From contig JAFMSR010000019.1 in the NCBI GenBank assembly GCA_022818135.1, forward strand, positions 4,973,685 to 5,037,684: DNA of 64,000 bases, written 5' to 3'. Of the stretch, positions 58,557-64,000 are shown piece by piece. The notes under the pieces were generated by a model that had not been told where the DNA came from, ran no database searches, and was given only the letters and a program-made list of their open reading frames with translations. Source of the DNA: Saxidomus purpurata. Its lineage: Eukaryota; Mollusca; Bivalvia; Venerida; Veneridae. The position numbers and the translations under genes were made by a program. Numbering within the stretch: position 1 is the first letter of the stretch; each line of letters begins with the position of its first letter.

Positions 58557-60955
58557 AAAAATAAACTCGGAAATGTCTTTGTTATGAAATGATTGCTAAA
58601 AGTTTTTCGTTTGACTAGTGTATTCAAATATATATATATATATATTATTAAGCAAATTTGATGATACGGTTTTTTCAATTTTGATTTTACATTTACTTGT
58701 TTTTTTTTTGGTGTTCTTTCTAGCGTAAGTGTATTAGAATATATACAAGACTAAAACTCTGAATGATCGTTTTTTTTTGTGTCATTTACCGTTTCATGTA
58801 GCGTTGAGAGTTTGCACAGCTTCGGACAATTGTGCCGCTGGGGGCTTATATGTGGACATATGCATGAAACAGTGTGGTAACTGTGGTATAACTGAAGCAA
58901 ATGCTGTAAAAGTGGTCTAAATGTGGTCAGAAATATTGTAAAATGCACTGTATGGTCAGTATTTTAAAGCGCAGGACTTTTCAAGCGTAAAATGTAAACC
59001 TTTTGGCTCATTACACAGTTCACTTAGCACTTTGATTTGTTCCATATTAATTTGGCATTGTAGATTTTTGGTCTATATTAGAGGAATAAACAAACTTAGT
59101 GCAAGGGAGCGTCGGTGATCTGCAGCAAGACATTTGTTATACCTGTAATATGGATGTATAACTGGCTTAAGATCATGTTTGCATTTAACTAGAGTATAGA
59201 GATTATAGGGGGAGCTTAACTTTGTGATTATGTGAAATGGGAGGATTTGATTTGATTACAAAGTAGGGCAAACTGTAGGAATGATTCTTAATTTTTGTCG
59301 GGTATAGAATTGTTGATGTTGGGGATAAGAATAACTGAGCTTACGGCAATAGTGATAGAAAGGTCAAGGACAGTAGAAAAATATGGGAACTGTTTATTTT
59401 CATGAAAGCAGTATATTGTAGTTGGTGATTTTTGACGTTTTAAAACAAGCCTGTTACCATGGTTACTGGAAGGTGCAATTGAAGGATCTGTGATAAAGGG
59501 AGGTATTTCTTGTGCTGCACATAGTTGTTGTTTTAGTCTGCATATTGGACAGCCACCACTACTTAATGTTCAGTAACTCTGACCAAAGTACTGCTTAGAT
59601 ATTTTCTTGGGTTTATTTTGCATCGTGTGTAACGATACATCACACTGATTCAATGTCTAAAATAGTTCACATGGTTAAATGTGTGAAAAGTTTGTATGTT
59701 CATGTTTTGAGTAGCTGTAACCTCTTATTGAATGAGGGTCGTGGGTTTGAGCCCTGCTACCGACCCTGGCTCTTAAAGTGTTTTATGCTAGAAAGTTGAC
59801 AGTTTCAAACGGAGGATGTAGATGTGGTTCTGGTTCTTCCTACGAGTGTTGGTAAGGGTAAACTACCCGCCTGTCAAATGGACCAAAAGACGGTTGGAAC
59901 GGGCATTGAAATGAGTACATGTAGTTTTGCTGTAACATCTTGTCTCTAATTATGTTTAATTAAAAGACTTAATCTGCTGTTTACAGAGCTCTTTATTACA
60001 CTCTGGGCTGCGCCATGCAAAAAGATTCCTACTTCGCTAATATAAACATCTCACAAGGTTCATTTCACATAGTTTTACTAACACTATGAGAAAATTATCC
60101 TTTTACATTTGCAAATAAGTATCGTAATCTTGTGGTCTAGAAATTTTAGTCACTTTGAAAATTACCAAATTGATGGCGTTAAGGCATTACTTTGAGAAGA
60201 ATTGAAAATTCAGTTCCATTTTTTTAAATCGTCGATGCAACTTTTTGTGTTTTAATGTAATGTTTGTTACTTTGCTGTAGGGTTTTTTTTTTGTCATAGC
60301 AACGCTCTGATGTTACTATTTTTTTGTTTTGAAAGTGAGAAAAGTTAGTGGAGTAGGCTTCTTAGTTTTATCATCTCCCGTCGTAGTGAATGACGGCGAC
60401 AACATGTTTTGTTTTAAAGCTCACTCATTCAGTTTTGCTTTTAATTGAGATGTTTGTACTAACGTGTGAAGCTATTATAGAAGATAAAGGGTGTAAATAA
60501 TGACATTACATTAAACGGAATGCTTGTTAACTTTACAGAATCTTTTTTTTTAGGGTTCTGAAATGTTTTTACTGGTAGTTTTTTTCTTCAGTTTGAAGTA
60601 TATACAAGTTTTTCCTTAACGAGTGATTTTTTTCAACCTTGTAAATACAATCTACACATCTTGGTACATTTCTCATTATTGCAAAGCTCATTTCTGGCAC
60701 AGTTCAATGTTTTTTGATGCAAAGAAAAAGTTTTTGGCAAAATTTTATCCAGTCGCCTCGTATTTCATTAAAGCAGGATTAACTTGTAGAACAGGACATG
60801 GTTGTAGGAAACTTGAATCGACGAATGAGCAAAAAGTTAGTTAACTTTAATCATTTTAATTTCTTGAAAGGCTTATTAAAAACAAATTTGTACAATGAGA
60901 ACCAACAACTCACAAAATATACCAATATTGTTGCCCATCAAGAATCATAGTTTTC
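58557..60955. other. 3' UTR/intergenic sequence
   Basis: No ORF of note. 59700-59900 contains a B-box-like GTCGTGGGTTTGAGCCCTG, likely a SINE. AATAAA at 59085-59090 may end the zinc-finger transcript. Confidence 0.4.
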
Positions 60956-60959
60956 AATT

Positions 60960-61015
60960 AAAAGTTAAGTCAACAGTCAGCTTAACATTCGGTTAAAGTT
61001 TCTAACAACCAGGTC
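60960..61015. repeat. Single arm of the 25680-25909 MITE family
   Basis: GGTTAAAGTTTCTAACAACC matches the right arm GGTTAAAGTTTCGAACAACC. Confidence 0.55.
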
Positions 61016-61114
61016 TGGAAGATAAAACAGGTATCTGTAATGACAGGTGTTTTATTGTAAATCACATATTTTCCATCTGTATAAAATGGTATTTCTTTCT
61101 GTGAAGATGCTGTG

Positions 61115-61440
61115 CTTAGTCCGATAGACCTCAAACAAAATTTCTTGTTTCTGATTGGTCAGTTTTCGGATTCTTGATTCTGATTAGTCAGTCTTAGATT
61201 TCTTGATTCTGATTGGTCAGTTTCATATTTCTTATTTCTGATTAGCCAGTCTCTGATTTCTTGATTCTGATTGGTCAGTTTGTATTTCTTATATCTGATT
61301 TGCCAATTTTTAAATCCTTGTTTCTGATTGGTCAGTCTTAGATTTCTTATTTCTCATTAGTCAAAGACATATTTTTTTCTGATTGGCCAGTCTGAAATAT
61401 TGCATTTCTGATTGGTCAAAGTGAAACAGAGGTCATTTAA
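61115..61440. repeat. ~32-bp imperfect array rich in inverted CCAAT boxes
   Basis: About ten units of TTTCTTGATTCTGATTGGTC AG. Most keep ATTGGTCAG or ATTGGCCAG, the complement of a CCAAT box. Confidence 0.85.
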
Positions 61441-63240
61441 ATCCAGTATGTCATGTCAGTACGAAGCCAGAACTTTCTTATTCATGTTAAAAATTGAACA
61501 CTTTTTGATATCCATTTATTTTTGTTAGCTAATATCCAACTTTAAGTTGACAGTTACTTGTGACTTTTCAGTGGACAGAGGTAATTTGTAGTTCTTTTAT
61601 CAACTGCTCTGAGATGTATGAATAAAACCTGTTTTCAAGGAAGTTGATCAGACTCGGTCAGATGCTTTCTGACAGAGCCATTGACAGAGGCTTAAATTGC
61701 ATGTACTTTGTAATTTATGAAAAACTTAACAGAGTTTACGTAGAAAATAGCTGAAGCAATGCTGTGCATACAGACTCTTGTACTTGTACAAAACAATACT
61801 TGTTTTATATGCACTTCCTTGTACAGGGTCATGTACAATACAATGTTTGTTCAATATTCATGAACTTCCTGTATGGTGTCCTACTTTCACTTTCAGTTTC
61901 CGAAATTTTCCAATATATAATACCCACTTGTATGCTAAAAAAAGCCTCCTTGATCAGGAAGTTTGCTATAACAGTAAGGTTGAAAGTGATAATTTCCTCT
62001 GACCATCATTCAGCAGTTGGCAAGAGATGATTAAAGCTCCATGATCACATTTACAAGTAGCTCTTACAGCGAGAAATGATTTAGGTTATTTCTGTAACGG
62101 TCTCTATTGATGATTTATGATTCAAAAGTTAATTGTGGCAAAAATGCTTTCAGGGATGTAACTAGAATATCTTTCAGTCAAGTTTATTTTACTCCATGTT
62201 TTTGGAATGTGCAGCAGGAAAAAGTTGTGTCAGGGAGGGGCGGGGGTGGAAATGTGTTTGTTATAGAGATGTTGTTCCGGAGAGGTTGATTCCTTTATAA
62301 TTAATGCAATTGAAAAGAAAATGTGTGTCTTGTGGGAGGTGTGGTACTGTATTTGTTAACCAAGTTTAACAGAGGCTCTATATAACAGACATTTTTGTAT
62401 AGTGTTAAATACACAACATTGAAATTCCGGTGGGTTTTGTGTTGAAAGAATTAGTTTACAAGAGTTTGCTTTCTTTTTTGTTCAGTATTACACTTATGTA
62501 ATTAGAAATGTGACAGCGAGTATAGCATTATTTTAGCATTTCTTTGAATAAGTGATGATATTTATCCTGTCAATAAGGCCAAGGGACTGTAGTTGTTTGG
62601 TTAAAGTATTTTTTCTTTCTCCAAACCTTTAAAAAGCTTAATTCACTGAAGTTTTCACATTGTGTAATTTATAAATTTTAACATAAGGGGGAGCTGTTCC
62701 TTAAAAGCACATTCACTGGCTTTAGATCTTTTACATTTAAGCCAAAGATGGCTATCTCATGAAAAAATTATAACGGTATTATATTCCTGCAATTATTCTT
62801 CACCCCTGCTGGTGGCAAATAATTCTGTGGTTAAACATAGTCTGATCATGATCTCCACTTGTCTATCCAGTCAGTAAATTTGCAGTGAACACCCCTTTGA
62901 ACAACTATTGGTTTGGTCCAAATTGAAAGATGGACAAGTCCATTTTAAGAATCTTGTAAATTCAGGGGTTCAGATTTTTAGTCAGGATGATGTTGAACAA
63001 ACTGCAAATGCAGTTTTAGGGGAAAATTTTGAAATGGTTGATAAATATTACTAATAATCCACTTTGTTTTACTCTTTGCTAACTGAACGCATGTAGCTTG
63101 TAGACCTGTCATTGAATATTTCTTTCTGTTGTTATTTATTCATACGTTTTCCGTCATCATGTATTGAAGAAGAATTAAAAACATTTTATGATAATAAATT
63201 AAGAGTTTTGTTGTTTTGTTTTCCAGTATAACCTGAACTG
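61441..63240. other. Intergenic, no gene
   Basis: Short ORFs only; no repeat family recognised. Confidence 0.4.
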
Positions 63241-63478
63241 TAGAATGGTAGATATGAATTTAAAACGAAGAAACTCTCAAACACTCATTGCAGATGTCAT
63301 CAGGCTCACTAATGAGAGAGAGAGGCAGCGAGTATTTCATCGCTACTATTCATTCACAGCTTGGGAGACAGTCAATTGTGGTATCATTGTCTTTGCCCAA
63401 GGGCACACCTCGGGGCTCAGATGTTTCCAGTTGATTGAACAACATGACCACCAAAGCCGAGTGCAGATAAATCTATAA
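63226..63478 (+). other. Unassigned ORF after an acceptor-like site
   Basis: TTTTGTTTTCCAG at 63212-63225 precedes an open stretch ending TAA at 63478 (ERERQRVFHRYYSFTAWETV). TTTGCCCAAGGGCACACC resembles a SINE core, so a repeat is as likely as an exon. Confidence 0.25.
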
Positions 63479-63534
63479 AAAAAAAAAATTACCATAAGGC
63501 CATGAGCATAGATCTTTGTTTTGAGAGGCTAACA

Positions 63535-64000
63535 GGCTTGTTCAAATCTTTCCCCTAGGTTCAATATTGGCCCCACCCAGGTTGGATCATTTGCTTTACA
63601 TAGACTTGTATAGGAAAACCTTTAAACAAAACATGTTTGGTCTGCAACATCATCTAGTGGACCTTTAACAAGTTTTTTCAAATCATGACCCTGAGGTTAA
63701 AATTGATCACCACTGGTTTTCATAATTATATACAGACTTCCATTCCAAAAACTTCAAAGTCCCCGAGCTCAGACATTTAGTATGTAACATTGTCAACTGG
63801 ACCCAATGACTCCAAATCTTGGCCCTGGGGTCAATATTGGCCTATATAGAGGAAGATCATTAAGCTAAGATATTTGGTGTGTAAAATTGTCTAGTGCACG
63901 ATTACCAAGTTTGTTCAAATCATGACCCTGAGGTAAAAATTAACCACATCCAGGGGGTCTGGTTTTCACTGAGATTTGCATAGGAAGACTAAAAATCTTC
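63535..64000. repeat. Diverged ~130-bp bivalve-type tandem repeat, cut by the window end
   Basis: Repeated phrases TCAAATCATGACCCTGAGGT, TCAATATTGGCC and CATAGGAA at three positions. Similar in style to the cores at 30880 and 12240. Confidence 0.65.

Overview
The window looks like nuclear DNA of a lophotrochozoan animal, most probably a bivalve mollusc. The evidence is AT-rich sequence, small exons with GT-AG splice signals in long introns, and very dense short repeats. These include hairpin-ended elements with internal ~130-bp tandem units (like the bivalve 'pearl'/Helentron-derived elements), TTAA- and TA-flanked MITEs, tRNA-derived SINE pieces and many minisatellites. No bacterial gene organisation is present.

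Four protein-coding genes can be assembled from split exons. On the minus strand lie (1) a monocarboxylate-transporter-like major facilitator (SLC16-like), 16827-24645, whose first coding exon was not found; (2) an L1CAM/neuroglian-like immunoglobulin-superfamily adhesion gene, seven exons in 30267-39775 covering Ig1, Ig2, half of Ig3 and Ig4; and (3) a complete four-exon Ly6/uPAR three-finger secreted protein, 40950-42987, with a likely 5' UTR exon ending at 43927. On the plus strand lies (4) a complete four-exon A20/AN1 zinc-finger protein of the ZFAND5/6 family, 51805-58556 (197 residues). The genes show no operon-like link. They are separate loci for transport, adhesion, a secreted ligand/receptor-type fold and ubiquitin-linked stress regulation.

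Layout. 1-16.8 kb is a graveyard of mobile elements: a frameshifted Crypton-type tyrosine recombinase (2.25-4.5 kb), a truncated non-LTR retrotransposon (7.6-8.9 kb), a pearl-like element (12.0-12.6 kb), a TATA-flanked MITE (13.8-14.0 kb) and a TA-flanked element swollen by an 18-bp tandem repeat (14.5-15.1 kb). 16.8-24.7 kb is the transporter gene, with a 1.7-kb satellite of 54-bp units directly against its last splice acceptor. 24.7-30.3 kb holds a ~2.8-kb satellite of ~34-bp units, split by a TTAA-flanked MITE. 30.3-44 kb holds the Ig and Ly6 genes, with pogo-like and fold-back MITEs in their introns. 44-50 kb is intergenic, with LINE 3' ends, a large TIR element and a poly-C tract that looks like an assembly fault. 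50.7-58.6 kb is the zinc-finger gene, carrying a 1.3-kb TIR element in intron 1. 58.6-64 kb is 3' UTR or intergenic sequence, ending in a diverged bivalve-type tandem repeat.

The most interesting structural signal is that five tandem arrays in two genes start at, or within about 65 bp of, a splice site. Two of them contain copies of the exon edge itself, producing rows of decoy splice acceptors in one case and stop codons in the other.
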